A stretch of DNA of 64,000 bases, taken from positions 142,288 to 206,287 of the forward strand of contig CAZVWR010000001.1 in assembly GCA_964630905.1 (NCBI GenBank). The letters run 5' to 3'. The stretch comes from JAGOEX01 sp964630905 (GTDB lineage: Bacteria > UBP6 > UBA1177). The position numbers were made by a program, and so were the translations under genes. Position 1 is the stretch's first letter. Each line of letters starts with the position of its first letter. Shown here piece after piece: positions 25,629 to 34,054 of the stretch. Below the pieces are notes generated by a model. That model had not been told where the DNA came from. It was given only the letters and a program-made list of their open reading frames with translations, and ran no database searches.

Positions 25629-27452
25629 TCACAAATATTTACCCAGTTTTTCCTTCAGTTCATCAATTTCAAACGGTTTTGAGATAGTGTCATTAAAACC
25701 GTAAGCTTCCGGATCTGCAAAGACAGGATCATCGCTGTAGCCTGTGCTTACAAAAGCAATGATATTTCCATCTGTCTCCCTTATTCTGTCAATTGTTTCC
25801 TGTCCGCCCATTCCGTTGGGGATGGTGAGATCGAATATCAGAAATCTGAAAGGTCTCCCCTCTCTTTTTGCCTTGCTGAACTCTTTGACCGCATCTTCTC
25901 CGTTACTCACAGTTACAGCATCAAAACCGGCACGGTTTAAGATCTTGGAAACTATTTCAGAAATTATCCTTTCGTCATCCATTACAAGCACCCTTCCTGC
26001 AAAAGAGCCGTGTTCTTTTTGTTCAACTGCCAGTTGCCTTCCCGCAATTTGAGATGAAACAGCAGGGATATGGATCGTGAAAACAGAGCCCGATCCGGCA
26101 TTTGAATCAACTGTTATCAACCCGTTATGTTTCCTTATTATGGAGTAACTCATGGCTAACCCCAGTCCGTGACCTTCCTTTTTTGTCGTAAAGAACGGAT
26201 CGAAAATGTGGGGTAGAGAATCCTGCGGTATTCCCGGACCTTCGTCAGCTATTGAAATTTTAACATATTCCCCTTCCGTAAGCGGGAACAGCTCATTTTC
26301 TTTAAGTATGATGTTTTGAGCAGATATTTCGATTCTCCCTGCTTTTGACATTGCTTCAACGGCATTTAAAACAATGTTATCAATGACCTGGGCAACCTGA
26401 TTTCTGTCAAATTCAGCCATTTTCAGATCCTCTGATATTTTAAACACCGGCGTGACCGATGAACCGCTGAGTGCAAAACGGACAACTTCTTCAATAAAAG
26501 GAGAAAAAGGTTGCAGTTTTTTTAAAGGAACGCCTCCTTTTGAAAAGGTAAGGAGCTGGTGCGTGAGCGATTTTGCCCTGTCTATTGCCCCTGCCGCCTG
26601 AGTCAGGAGCTCTTTTATGTTCTCCTCTTTTGACTCATCTCTGGCAAAACCGATATATCCGAAAATACCTGTCAGCAGGTTGTTGAAATCATGCGCTATG
26701 CCGCCGGCAAGTATCCCGAGCGACTGAAGTTTCTGAGAATGTGCCGCAGATTCGACAAGTTTCTGTGCTTCTATGAGCTTTTCCTTTTCGTTTGAAAGCT
26801 GTTCCTCTGCAACTTTAAGCTTTCTTATTTCTCCTTCATATTTATTAAGAATGGTCCTGTTTATCCTTGCAATGTTGTAACCGACTATGGTTATGAAAAT
26901 TATCGTGACAGTATAATCAGCAAAATAATCGGATGTTTCATAGTCAAATTCCATCAGAAAATAGATATATGCCCAAAGAAAAATGACATTTACAGCCGCA
27001 TAAACAGGGATGTACCGCTTCCTGACGAAAAAAGCAGGCATCAATGCAAGAACCGCAAGAATATATGTCGCCGTGTCAAGACGGATCAAGGTAGAGGAAC
27101 GGTCAAAGATCATCACGAGCCATATTGAGAGTATCGAAGAAATGATTATGAGATGGGACGCTACTTTGTGAAAACCCTTTATGAGAAGGATCAGCGCAAT
27201 AAAAAGAAATATTATGCCTGCCGCCTCCCCGGTAAGGATGGGGATCATAATTTCCGGACTTGAAACAAAAGAAAAATGTATCCATGCGGTGTATATCATT
27301 GCAGGAACAACAAAGATGATCATGATAATGCATAGAACAAAGATGAACTTCACCTTGATCCTGATCTCCAGATCTGAATTTTTGTAATGATCAAGAATGT
27401 GTGGAAGCTTTATATCGTTATCTTCTTTTTTAAAAAATTTGAAAATTCCCAT
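25629..27452 (-). CDS. Membrane-bound hybrid histidine kinase with C-terminal receiver
   Basis: 607 aa. Six hydrophobic helices fill about residues 30-200 with no extracellular sensor domain, so it probably senses within or through the membrane. A coiled coil (about 205-245) leads to a HisKA domain with the phospho-acceptor in LGILAGGIAHDFNNLLTGIFGY (His about 252), then a HATPase with D-x-G-x-G (DEGPGIPQDSLPHIFDPFFTTK) and GHGLGLAMS. The C-terminal receiver (about 485-605) has MDDE, phospho-acceptor Asp in LIFDLTIPNGMGG (about 539), VSTG and SKPF. Lacking a PAS domain or an adjacent regulator gene, it may relay to an unlinked partner. Upstream of pgi by 15 bases. Confidence 0.9.
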   Translation of the reverse strand: MGIFKFFKKEDNDIKLPHILDHYKNSDLEIRIKVKFIFVLCIIMIIFVVPAMIYTAWIHFSFVSSPEIMIPILTGEAAGIIFLFIALILLIKGFHKVASHLIIISSILSIWLVMIFDRSSTLIRLDTATYILAVLALMPAFFVRKRYIPVYAAVNVIFLWAYIYFLMEFDYETSDYFADYTVTIIFITIVGYNIARINRTILNKYEGEIRKLKVAEEQLSNEKEKLIEAQKLVESAAHSQKLQSLGILAGGIAHDFNNLLTGIFGYIGFARDESKEENIKELLTQAAGAIDRAKSLTHQLLTFSKGGVPLKKLQPFSPFIEEVVRFALSGSSVTPVFKISEDLKMAEFDRNQVAQVIDNIVLNAVEAMSKAGRIEISAQNIILKENELFPLTEGEYVKISIADEGPGIPQDSLPHIFDPFFTTKKEGHGLGLAMSYSIIRKHNGLITVDSNAGSGSVFTIHIPAVSSQIAGRQLAVEQKEHGSFAGRVLVMDDERIISEIVSKILNRAGFDAVTVSNGEDAVKEFSKAKREGRPFRFLIFDLTIPNGMGGQETIDRIRETDGNIIAFVSTGYSDDPVFADPEAYGFNDTISKPFEIDELKEKLGKYL

Positions 27453-27606
27453 TTTGCTTTTCTCAAAATACTGACCTGTGAAAAATTACTTTTTCCAACT
27501 GAAAAAAGCAAGTAAAATTAAAATCAGATACAATATTTTTGCCTAAAATTTTAATATGGTTAATATATACCAGCTTCAGTTTTTTAACACTTCTAAGGAG
27601 ATGGAA

Positions 27607-28722
27607 ATGAAAGACCAAAGAGTAAGAAAACTTGCAGAACTTCTTGTAAATTATTCAACAAAACTCAAGGAAAATGACAAGGTTATGATCGCGGCAGTTG
27701 ATCCGGCCGCATATCCTCTGGTGGAGGAGATAATCGAGCTCGCTGCAAAAAAAGGGGCTCATCCTTTTGTGACTCTTAATGCCCAGACTGTTCAGAGAAA
27801 ACTTTATATGCATGCAACAGACACAGTGCTTGACATCATGCGTGAATCGGAACTTGCATTTGCACAGAAAATGGACGCATACATCGGGATAAGAGCGCTT
27901 GAGAACAAATTTGAAACAAACGATGTTCCGCAGAAACAGATGATGAAGATAATGCAGAACTACCGGATGAAGGTAAGTAACGAAATAATGAGCAAGAAAT
28001 GGGTCACACTGATGTTCCCCACCCCCGGTTTTGCTCAGGCGTCAAATATGTCAATGGAAGCATTTGAGGAATTCTTTTTCAATGTGACGACCCTTGATTA
28101 TGCGAAAATGGACAAAGCGATGGATCCGTTTAAGAACCTGCTTGAAAAAACTGACAAAGTTCATATTAAAGGCCCGGGCAGAACTGACATCACTCTTTCC
28201 ATCAAGGGACTTCCCGCCATCAAATGTGCCGGGGAATACAACATTCCTGACGGTGAGATATTCACCGCTCCGGTCAAGGATTCGATAAACGGCGTGATAG
28301 AATACAACACTCCCAGTATCTATCTTGGAACAAAGTTTGACAAGGTCATCCTGACTTTTGAAAACGGAAAGATCGTTAAACACGAGGGAAGCAACCCTGA
28401 AAAACTTGAAGAGATATTTAATGCTGATGCAGGAGCAAGATATGTCGGAGAGTTCGCTTTCGGAGTCAATCCTTACATCGTCGAACCGACTGTCAACATC
28501 CTTTTTGACGAAAAGATCTCCGGCTCAATTCACCTCACTCCGGGAAGAGCATACGGAGAATGCAACAACGGCAACGATTCATCCATTCACTGGGACCTTG
28601 TGATGATCCAGACACCTGAATACGGCGGCGGCGAAATATACTTTGACGGAGTGCTTGTTAGAAAGGATGGACGGTTCGTTCTTCCTGAACTTGCTGGACT
28701 TAACCCAGAAAATCTCAAATAA
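27607..28722 (+). CDS. M29-family aminopeptidase (AmpS/PepS-like)
   Basis: 371-aa two-metal aminopeptidase. Metal-binding residues of the family can be placed: Glu in GEYNIPDGEIFTAP (about 235), Glu in VGEFAFGVNP (about 300), His and Tyr in SIHLTPGRAYG (about 328), and His/Asp in SSIHWDLVM (about 346). The start is ATG 27607, because AAGGAG (27595-27600) lies six bases before it; upstream in-frame ATGs at 27601 and 27556 lack a ribosome site at proper distance. Cytoplasmic peptide turnover is expected. An SDR gene follows after 15 bases on the same strand. Confidence 0.9.
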   Translation: MKDQRVRKLAELLVNYSTKLKENDKVMIAAVDPAAYPLVEEIIELAAKKGAHPFVTLNAQTVQRKLYMHATDTVLDIMRESELAFAQKMDAYIGIRALENKFETNDVPQKQMMKIMQNYRMKVSNEIMSKKWVTLMFPTPGFAQASNMSMEAFEEFFFNVTTLDYAKMDKAMDPFKNLLEKTDKVHIKGPGRTDITLSIKGLPAIKCAGEYNIPDGEIFTAPVKDSINGVIEYNTPSIYLGTKFDKVILTFENGKIVKHEGSNPEKLEEIFNADAGARYVGEFAFGVNPYIVEPTVNILFDEKISGSIHLTPGRAYGECNNGNDSSIHWDLVMIQTPEYGGGEIYFDGVLVRKDGRFVLPELAGLNPENLK

Positions 28723-28737
28723 ATTAGAGGCATTATC

Positions 28738-29511
28738 ATGTTTGACCTTCATAATAAAATCGCAGTTGTGACAGGTGCGAGTGCAGGAATTGGAAAAGCA
28801 ACAGCCGAGTCACTTGCAAGTGTAGGATGTAACCTTATACTTGTTGCGAGACGGCTTGAAAAAATTGAGGAATTTGCTCAATATCTTATTGAAAAGTACG
28901 GTGTTAAGTGTTTCTGCGGGAAACTCGATGTAAGGAACAGAGACGATGTTGAGCGGTTTTTCAAAAATCTGCCGATAGACTTTGCCGAAGTTGACATACT
29001 CGTCAACAATGCAGGTCTTGCAAAAGGAATGGGCCCGATCCACACAAACTCGATTGATGACTGGGAAATAATGATCGACACAAATGTTAAAGGACTGCTT
29101 TATGTTTCAAGAGCGGTCGTTCCCGGAATGGTGAAACGGGATAGAGGTCACATAATCAATATCGGATCAATTGCCGGAAGAGGAACATATCCGGGCGGCG
29201 GAGTATATTGCGCAACAAAACATGCAGTCAATGCGATAACAAATTCTCTCAGGAAAGATCTGACAAATACTTCGATCAGGGTTTCCACCGTTGATCCCGC
29301 TTTTACAGAGACCGAGTTCAGCATTGTCAGGTTTGACGGTGACCCCGAAAAAGCAAAAAAAGTTTATGAAGGGTTTGAACCGCTCTTAGCAGAAGATATA
29401 GCAGATGCAATACTTTATGTCGCCACAAGACCTCCGCATGTCACAATCTCCGACATGGTCATCTATCCCACAGCCCAGTCCGATTTTCATCTGGTGAACA
29501 GGAAAAATTAA
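28738..29511 (+). CDS. Short-chain dehydrogenase/reductase (YdfG-like)
   Basis: 257 aa, classical SDR. Cofactor motif TGASAGIGKATAESLA (TGxxxGxG, residues ~12-27), RRLEK after strand 2 suggesting NADP(H) preference, NNAG (about 90), the catalytic triad Ser in INIGSIAGRG (about 140) with YCATKHAV (Tyr/Lys about 157-161), and DPAFTETEFS. Closest in overall pattern to the NADP-dependent 3-hydroxy acid/serine dehydrogenase YdfG group, but the substrate is not determinable. Follows the M29 aminopeptidase by 15 bases, so one operon is likely. Confidence 0.88.
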   Translation: MFDLHNKIAVVTGASAGIGKATAESLASVGCNLILVARRLEKIEEFAQYLIEKYGVKCFCGKLDVRNRDDVERFFKNLPIDFAEVDILVNNAGLAKGMGPIHTNSIDDWEIMIDTNVKGLLYVSRAVVPGMVKRDRGHIINIGSIAGRGTYPGGGVYCATKHAVNAITNSLRKDLTNTSIRVSTVDPAFTETEFSIVRFDGDPEKAKKVYEGFEPLLAEDIADAILYVATRPPHVTISDMVIYPTAQSDFHLVNRKN

Positions 29512-29584
29512 CGCAAAAGTTTTAGAAGTCTGTTGCCAAAACTTATCAAATTCGCAAAGTTTTAGAAGTCTATTGCCAAAACTT
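29512..29584. repeat. Two tandem 32-33 bp repeats, each a hairpin, upstream of a DUF4143 ATPase
   Basis: Two near-identical units (29512-29544 and 29553-29584) are separated by 8 bases. Each begins CGCAAA, contains AAGTTTT, then a 14-base spacer (AGAAGTCT-R-TTGCC) and AAAACTT, giving a 7-bp inverted repeat per unit. They differ at one spacer base and one A in the run. Placed between the SDR stop and the ATPase start, they may be paired operator sites or a terminator. Confidence 0.7.
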
Positions 29585-29642
29585 TTGACATTTTGAAGGT
29601 TTTTGAATAATATATTTCTGCATTGTTCATCAGGAGGCGCAG

Positions 29643-30833
29643 ATGATAAACAGAGATATGTACCTGAAAAAACTGATAGGATTTAAAGATCATCCTTTGA
29701 TAAAGGTGATAACTGGCATAAGAAGATGCGGAAAATCAACGCTTCTTGAACTGTTCAGAGAATATCTTCTTGAAAATGGTGTGAAAAATGACCAGATAAT
29801 ATCAATCAATTTTGAGGATATGAATTTCTCTAATCTTGATGATGCTCAAAAACTGCACGATTTTGTTGACTCCAGTTTGAAAAAGAATGCAAAAAACTAT
29901 GTTTTTCTTGATGAAATCCAGAAAGTTGCCGACTTTCAGAAAGCTGTTGACAGTCTTTACATAAAAAAGAATGTTGATATTTACATTACCGGTTCAAATG
30001 CGCATCTTCTTTCCGGAGAACTTGCCACGCTTTTGAGCGGAAGATATGTCGAGATCGAAATGCTGCCGCTTTCTTTCAAGGAATATATTGAATTTACAGG
30101 GAAAAATGATCTGAGTCGTAAATTTGCAGATTATGTAAGGTATAGTTCGTTTCCTTTTGCGGTGTATCTGAATAATGATGCGGGCAAGGTTCGTGATTAT
30201 CTGAGCGGAATATACAATACTGTCATTCTTAAAGATGTTGTGGCAAAGAAAAAGATCGCAGACATTCTGATGCTTGAAAGTGTCGTGCGATTTATGTTTG
30301 ACAATATAGGAAGTCTCATGTCCACAAAAAAGATAGCAGATACCATGACTTCAGACGGAAGAAAGATATCGACTCATACAGTTGAGAGCTATATTTCAGC
30401 GCTTATGGACAGTTTCATCATCTACAGAGCCAAAAGATACGATGTGAAAGGAAAGCAGTATCTCAAAACCAATGATAAATACTATATATGCGACATCGGA
30501 CTCCGTTCATTTCTGCTTGGGAATAAAGGCGGTGATGCCGGATATGTCCTTGAAAATGTTATATATCTTGAGCTTCTCCGCCGTGGTTATGATGTCTATG
30601 TCGGCAAAGTCGGAGATAAAGAAGTTGATTTTGTGGCGATAAAACAGGACACAGTCGAATATTATCAGGTCGCTTTGACAGTCAGAGACGAAAACAAGCT
30701 GAAAACTGAACTTGCATCACTTCAGGCGATATCTGATCACAACCCGAAATATCTTCTGACACTTGACGACGATCCGCCAGCAAACCACAACGGGATCAGA
30801 CAGATAAACGCAATAGATTTTCTGATGGAATAA
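29643..30833 (+). CDS. AAA ATPase with C-terminal DUF4143 domain (paralogue 1)
   Basis: 396 aa. AAA_14 ATPase: Walker A GIRRCGKSTLLE (about 29-36), Walker B in YVFLDEIQKVADF (about 97), sensor-1-like ITGSNAHLLSGELATLLSGRY, then SFKEYIEF. The C-terminus (about 200-385) is DUF4143, with YICDIGLRSFLLG and a restriction-fold-like VGDKEVDFVAIKQ. This widespread, mobile family has no settled function; defence or stress roles are suspected from its patchy distribution. AGGAGG lies upstream. Only distantly similar to the 35245-36405 copy. Flanked by tandem hairpins upstream and a toxin-antitoxin remnant downstream, consistent with an accessory island. Confidence 0.88.
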   Translation: MINRDMYLKKLIGFKDHPLIKVITGIRRCGKSTLLELFREYLLENGVKNDQIISINFEDMNFSNLDDAQKLHDFVDSSLKKNAKNYVFLDEIQKVADFQKAVDSLYIKKNVDIYITGSNAHLLSGELATLLSGRYVEIEMLPLSFKEYIEFTGKNDLSRKFADYVRYSSFPFAVYLNNDAGKVRDYLSGIYNTVILKDVVAKKKIADILMLESVVRFMFDNIGSLMSTKKIADTMTSDGRKISTHTVESYISALMDSFIIYRAKRYDVKGKQYLKTNDKYYICDIGLRSFLLGNKGGDAGYVLENVIYLELLRRGYDVYVGKVGDKEVDFVAIKQDTVEYYQVALTVRDENKLKTELASLQAISDHNPKYLLTLDDDPPANHNGIRQINAIDFLME

Positions 30834-30875
30834 TTTTCTATTTGGTTCTTATTGGACTATCAAACCGCCGACTGC

Positions 30876-30903
30876 TTGACAGAAAAACGGGACAAGTTAT
30901 AAT
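30876..30903 (+). promoter_or_regulatory. Near-consensus promoter for the small antitoxin-like gene
   Basis: TTGACA (30876-30881), a 16-base spacer and TATAAT (30898-30903); both hexamers match consensus exactly. The start codon lies 27 bases downstream with GGAG at 30921-30924. It is the strongest promoter-like sequence I saw in the window. Confidence 0.72.
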
Positions 30904-30930
30904 TATAAGAATTTTTTTACGGAGATTTAA

Positions 30931-31071
30931 ATGGACAGACTTCAATGCGATCAATATGTTTTAAGGGAAGGGATGTCTTATCTTTCTTCGAAATCAGGGA
31001 GTCTTGATTTTCTCAACGATGAAGAAGAAGATGTTTATACTGTCAGCGATGTGAAGGAAGAATACAAATGA
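30931..31071 (+). CDS. Small acidic protein, candidate antitoxin
   Basis: 46 aa, with GGAG six bases upstream and a consensus promoter 27 bases upstream. The sequence ends SLDFLNDEEEDVYTVSDVKEEYK, an acidic tail like those of antitoxins paired with MazF/PemK-type toxins (pattern memory). There is no obvious DNA-binding N-terminus, so it may be only the C-terminal part of an antitoxin. Its stop overlaps by ATGA a second tiny frame that begins like a MazF toxin. Confidence 0.5.
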   Translation: MDRLQCDQYVLREGMSYLSSKSGSLDFLNDEEEDVYTVSDVKEEYK

Positions 31072-31124
31072 AAGGAGATATTGCTGACAAGCTCCTTGTT
31101 TATTGTTTTCAGATAAAATGCTAA
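31068..31124 (+). pseudogene. 18-codon frame beginning like a MazF/PemK toxin, truncated
   Basis: Overlaps the antitoxin-like gene by ATGA and starts MKGDIADKLL, then stops after 18 residues. MazF/PemK toxins commonly begin MK(R)GDI; the remaining ~95 residues are missing. I read this as the 5' remnant of a deleted toxin, though chance similarity is possible at this length. Confidence 0.3.
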
Positions 31125-31156
31125 TAGCTTAAATTTATTAACGAATTCAACATTTC

Positions 31157-31189
31157 TTGCAATTATGGAATTGGATTCCATTTTTGCAA
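31157..31189. repeat. 33-bp palindrome, copy 1 (TTGCAA-ended)
   Basis: TTGCAA, two bases, ATGGAAT, three bases, ATTCCAT, two bases, TTGCAA: symmetric about position 31173. An 11-base left flank, tcaacatttct, is shared with the second copy at 36468-36500. It lies after the toxin-antitoxin remnant and just 3' of the flavodoxin stop; no gene starts directly beside it. Confidence 0.8.
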
Positions 31190-31192
31190 AAA

Positions 31193-31783
31193 TTAAATCT
31201 CAACCCCTTTTTCAAGGAAGTTTTTGACAAAACCGGAGATCTTTTTGAGGTTTTCGATCATTTCGCTTGAGTCGTTTTTCACTTCTTTTTCAAGGAATCC
31301 TGTTTTAAAGAGTGCGTCTTTTCCAAGGTGTTTTTCCATCAGAGGAACCACTTTTTCATAACTTGTGCCGCCGGAAGTGGTGAAAAACACTACATTTTTT
31401 ATTTTGTCTTTATTTTTTGTGATATAGGTTCTGACAGCCGGAGACATATTCCACGCCCAGATCGGTGTGCCGATGATAACAAGGTCATATTCACCCGGAT
31501 CGTATTTCAGCTCACCAAGTTCAGTTTCATTGTCAAATCCTGCGTCTTTGCCGCCCACAAGATAACCCCAGACGCCGCTTCTATCCTTCTTGTCAACAAG
31601 TTTTTCAACATCGGCTTTAACTGCGGAAGCGATAAGCCCCCCGATCTTTTCAGTTGTCCCCGTCCTGCTGTAATAAACCACAAGGACTTTCGGTTTTTTC
31701 ACTTCATCTTCCGCTTTAGGCTCCGGTTGAATAACTTCGACTTCTGCAACGGCAATAGCAAATAAAATTGACAAAAAAAGCAT
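31193..31783 (-). CDS. Exported flavodoxin-like protein
   Basis: 196 aa. A short hydrophobic N-terminus (MLFLSILFAIAVAEV) looks like a signal peptide lacking basic residues, followed by a Glu/Lys/Pro linker and a flavodoxin domain. FMN-phosphate loop YSRTGTTEKIG (about 37-48), the aromatic FMN-stacking region GTPIWAWNMSPAVRTY (about 102-117) and FFTTSGGTSYEKV (about 134) are intact. Flavodoxins are normally cytoplasmic electron carriers, so export would be unusual. The start at 31783 is chosen because GGAGG (minus strand, 31793-31789) lies five bases before it; the upstream ATG at 31795 overlaps that site. Confidence 0.8.
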   Translation of the reverse strand: MLFLSILFAIAVAEVEVIQPEPKAEDEVKKPKVLVVYYSRTGTTEKIGGLIASAVKADVEKLVDKKDRSGVWGYLVGGKDAGFDNETELGELKYDPGEYDLVIIGTPIWAWNMSPAVRTYITKNKDKIKNVVFFTTSGGTSYEKVVPLMEKHLGKDALFKTGFLEKEVKNDSSEMIENLKKISGFVKNFLEKGVEI

Positions 31784-31877
31784 GGCCACCTCCATTTAAA
31801 GTTCCGTAAATAGTATCATAATTGGATTTTTTTCCAAATTTAAAATAAAATGGCGCAATTTGATCTTGGAGGATCTG

Positions 31878-32684
31878 ATGCATACCGAAAATTTCTGGTT
31901 CGCTTTCGCACTAACCGTTTTCGCAGGTCTTTCAACCGGTGTAGGAAGTTTGCTCGCATTTCTTTCAAAAAAGATAAACATCCGCTTTCTTGCCGGCTCT
32001 CTTGGTTTTTCGGCAGGCGTCATGATCTATGTCTCATTTGTTGAGATATTGCCTAAATCCATGGAATCACTTAGCAAAGTGTTTGGAAACAAAGGTGAGC
32101 TCATTGCTGTCATCTCGTTTTTTGCCGGGATTGCTATCATTGCTCTTATTGATAATTTTGTCCCGACGATAGAAAACCCGCACGAAATGAAAGATATTGA
32201 CGACATGAAAGGAACAATAAGCGAATCACAGAAAAAAGGACTCCTCAGAATGGGGCTTTTTTCAGCTCTTGCGATAGGCATACACAACTTTCCTGAAGGA
32301 CTTGCCACCTTTGTTTCCGCACTTGAAGACCCTACTCTCGGGTTAAGCATCGCCATCGCAATTGCAATACACAACATCCCTGAAGGAATTGCAGTTTCAG
32401 TTCCAGTCTATTATGCAACAGGCAGCAGAAAAAAGGCATTTCTTTATTCATTTCTCTCCGGGCTTGCCGAACCGGTCGGAGCATTGATCGGCTTTTTCTT
32501 TCTGATGTGGTTCTTTGATGAGAGCGTTTTTGGGATAACGTTCGGAATTGTTTCAGGAATAATGGTCTATATCTCTCTTGATGAACTTCTTCCCACAGCT
32601 GAAAAATATGGTGAACACCACATTGCAATTTATGGACTTATTTCAGGAATGGCGTTAATGGCTGTAAGTCTGCTGCTGCTTTAG
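31878..32684 (+). CDS. zupT: ZIP-family divalent metal transporter
   Basis: 268-aa inner-membrane protein with about eight hydrophobic helices, moving Zn2+ (and possibly Fe2+, Mn2+, Co2+) inward. The paired ZIP transport-site motifs are present: HNFPEGLATFVSA (TM4, about 135) and HNIPEGIAVSVPVYY (TM5, about 169), followed by GLAEPVGALIGFFF. The E. coli ZupT arrangement is followed closely. Start at ATG 31878 is supported by GGAGG at 31868-31872; the TTG at 31860 overlaps poorly. Divergent from the flavodoxin gene; no Zur box was recognised in the ~95 bases between them. Confidence 0.9.
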   Translation: MHTENFWFAFALTVFAGLSTGVGSLLAFLSKKINIRFLAGSLGFSAGVMIYVSFVEILPKSMESLSKVFGNKGELIAVISFFAGIAIIALIDNFVPTIENPHEMKDIDDMKGTISESQKKGLLRMGLFSALAIGIHNFPEGLATFVSALEDPTLGLSIAIAIAIHNIPEGIAVSVPVYYATGSRKKAFLYSFLSGLAEPVGALIGFFFLMWFFDESVFGITFGIVSGIMVYISLDELLPTAEKYGEHHIAIYGLISGMALMAVSLLLL

Positions 32685-32690
32685 AAAAGA

Positions 32691-33893
32691 TTATTTCTGG
32701 TTTTCAAAAAGGATCATGGCGTCTCTTGCTATAACAAGTTCTTCATTTGTCGGAATTATAAAAACTTTAACTTTTGAGTCTGCCGCACTGATGTCTGTTT
32801 CTTTGCTGAAAATGGTTTTATTGAGTTCGGAATTGATCTTAACACCCATGAATTCAAGACCGGTTAATGAATCTTCTCTCACTTCCCATACATTTTCACC
32901 GATTCCACCGGTAAAAACAATTGCATCAACTCCGCCCATTGCAGCAGCATAAGATGCGATATATTTTTTCAGTCTGTACTTAAAAATGTTGAGGGCAAGA
33001 AGTGCTCTCTTGTTGCCGTTGTCTCTTGCGGCACGGACATCTCTCATGTCGTTTGAAACGCCACTCACACCCTTCAAGCCACTGTTTTTATTAAGCATAT
33101 TGTTCACAGCTTTCATATCGCCATTATGTTTATCTGTGAGATAGAAAATAAGTGCCGGATCTATGTCACCTGATCTTGTTCCCATCATTATCCCTTCAAG
33201 CGGAGTGAGTCCCATGGAGGTATCAACGCTTTTGCCGCCAAGAACTGCCGCCATTGAGCAACCGTTTCCAAGGTGACATGTGATAATCTTTGTCTCTTCA
33301 ATTTTCTTTTCGAGCATTTCAGCAGCTCTTTTTGAAACAAATAGATGACTCGAACCATGAAAACCGTATCTTCTCACTTTGTATTTTTCGTAATATTCAT
33401 AACTTATCGGATAAATATATGCGTAGTCAGGCATTGTCTGGTGGAAAGCTGTATCAAATGTTCCTGACATGAAAGTTCCGGGAAAAAGTTCAAGGCATGT
33501 TTTCACGCCAAGAATATTTGGAGGATTGTGTAATGGTGCAAGATCACTGCACTCTTCAAGCTTTGCAATTACATCTTCAGTGATCGGAACGCTTCCGTTG
33601 TAATATTCACCGGCATGGACAAGACGGTGTCCGATCGCTTTAATTTCGGACTTATCCATTATGACTCCGTTCTCGGTCATAAGCTCCATTATTTTGTTCA
33701 ATGCTACAGAATGATTCGGAAGAGGAAGTTTAATTTCAATTTTTCCATCTCTGTCTGTAATTTTAAGGTCAATACAACCGTCACTGAGGCCGATCTTTTC
33801 GGCAAGACCTTTTGCAATAACGCTTTCATTTGACATTTCAAAAAGCTGATACTTGATCGAAGAGCTGCCGCAGTTGATAACAAGAACTTTCAT
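32691..33893 (-). CDS. ackA: Acetate kinase
   Basis: 400-aa enzyme interconverting acetyl phosphate and acetate with ATP formation. Motifs: NCGSSSIKYQLFE (N-terminal phosphate loop), HAGEYY (about 90), FDTAFHQTMP (catalytic Asp about 143), YGFHGSSHLFVS (about 175), CHLGNGCSMAAV (about 202), TRSGDIDPA and FTGGIGENVWEVRE (about 317). All catalytic residues are intact. AGGAGG precedes the start. Phosphotransacetylase is not in the window, so the usual pta-ackA pairing is absent here. Suggests substrate-level ATP formation by fermentation to acetate. Confidence 0.97.
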   Translation of the reverse strand: MKVLVINCGSSSIKYQLFEMSNESVIAKGLAEKIGLSDGCIDLKITDRDGKIEIKLPLPNHSVALNKIMELMTENGVIMDKSEIKAIGHRLVHAGEYYNGSVPITEDVIAKLEECSDLAPLHNPPNILGVKTCLELFPGTFMSGTFDTAFHQTMPDYAYIYPISYEYYEKYKVRRYGFHGSSHLFVSKRAAEMLEKKIEETKIITCHLGNGCSMAAVLGGKSVDTSMGLTPLEGIMMGTRSGDIDPALIFYLTDKHNGDMKAVNNMLNKNSGLKGVSGVSNDMRDVRAARDNGNKRALLALNIFKYRLKKYIASYAAAMGGVDAIVFTGGIGENVWEVREDSLTGLEFMGVKINSELNKTIFSKETDISAADSKVKVFIIPTNEELVIARDAMILFENQK

Positions 33894-33942
33894 ATTTTCC
33901 TCCTAGAGTCTGATAAAAAATCACAACAGAACGATACTATTA

Positions 33943-33963
33943 CTTGAAAATTTGTTTTTCAAG
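33943..33963. promoter_or_regulatory. Perfect 8-bp inverted repeat in the ackA / FGE-lipoprotein divergent region
   Basis: CTTGAAAA (33943-33950), a 5-base loop, TTTTCAAG (33956-33963), then an A-rich run. It sits about 50 bases upstream of ackA and 90 upstream of the divergent lipoprotein gene; it may be an operator or hairpin affecting either. Confidence 0.4.
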
Positions 33964-34054
33964 AAAAAAAACAGCTCATTTGATAAATCTTTCATAAAAA
34001 ATAATTTTGTGAGATACTGACTAATAATTACCAGATCATTGAGAGTGTTTTATT

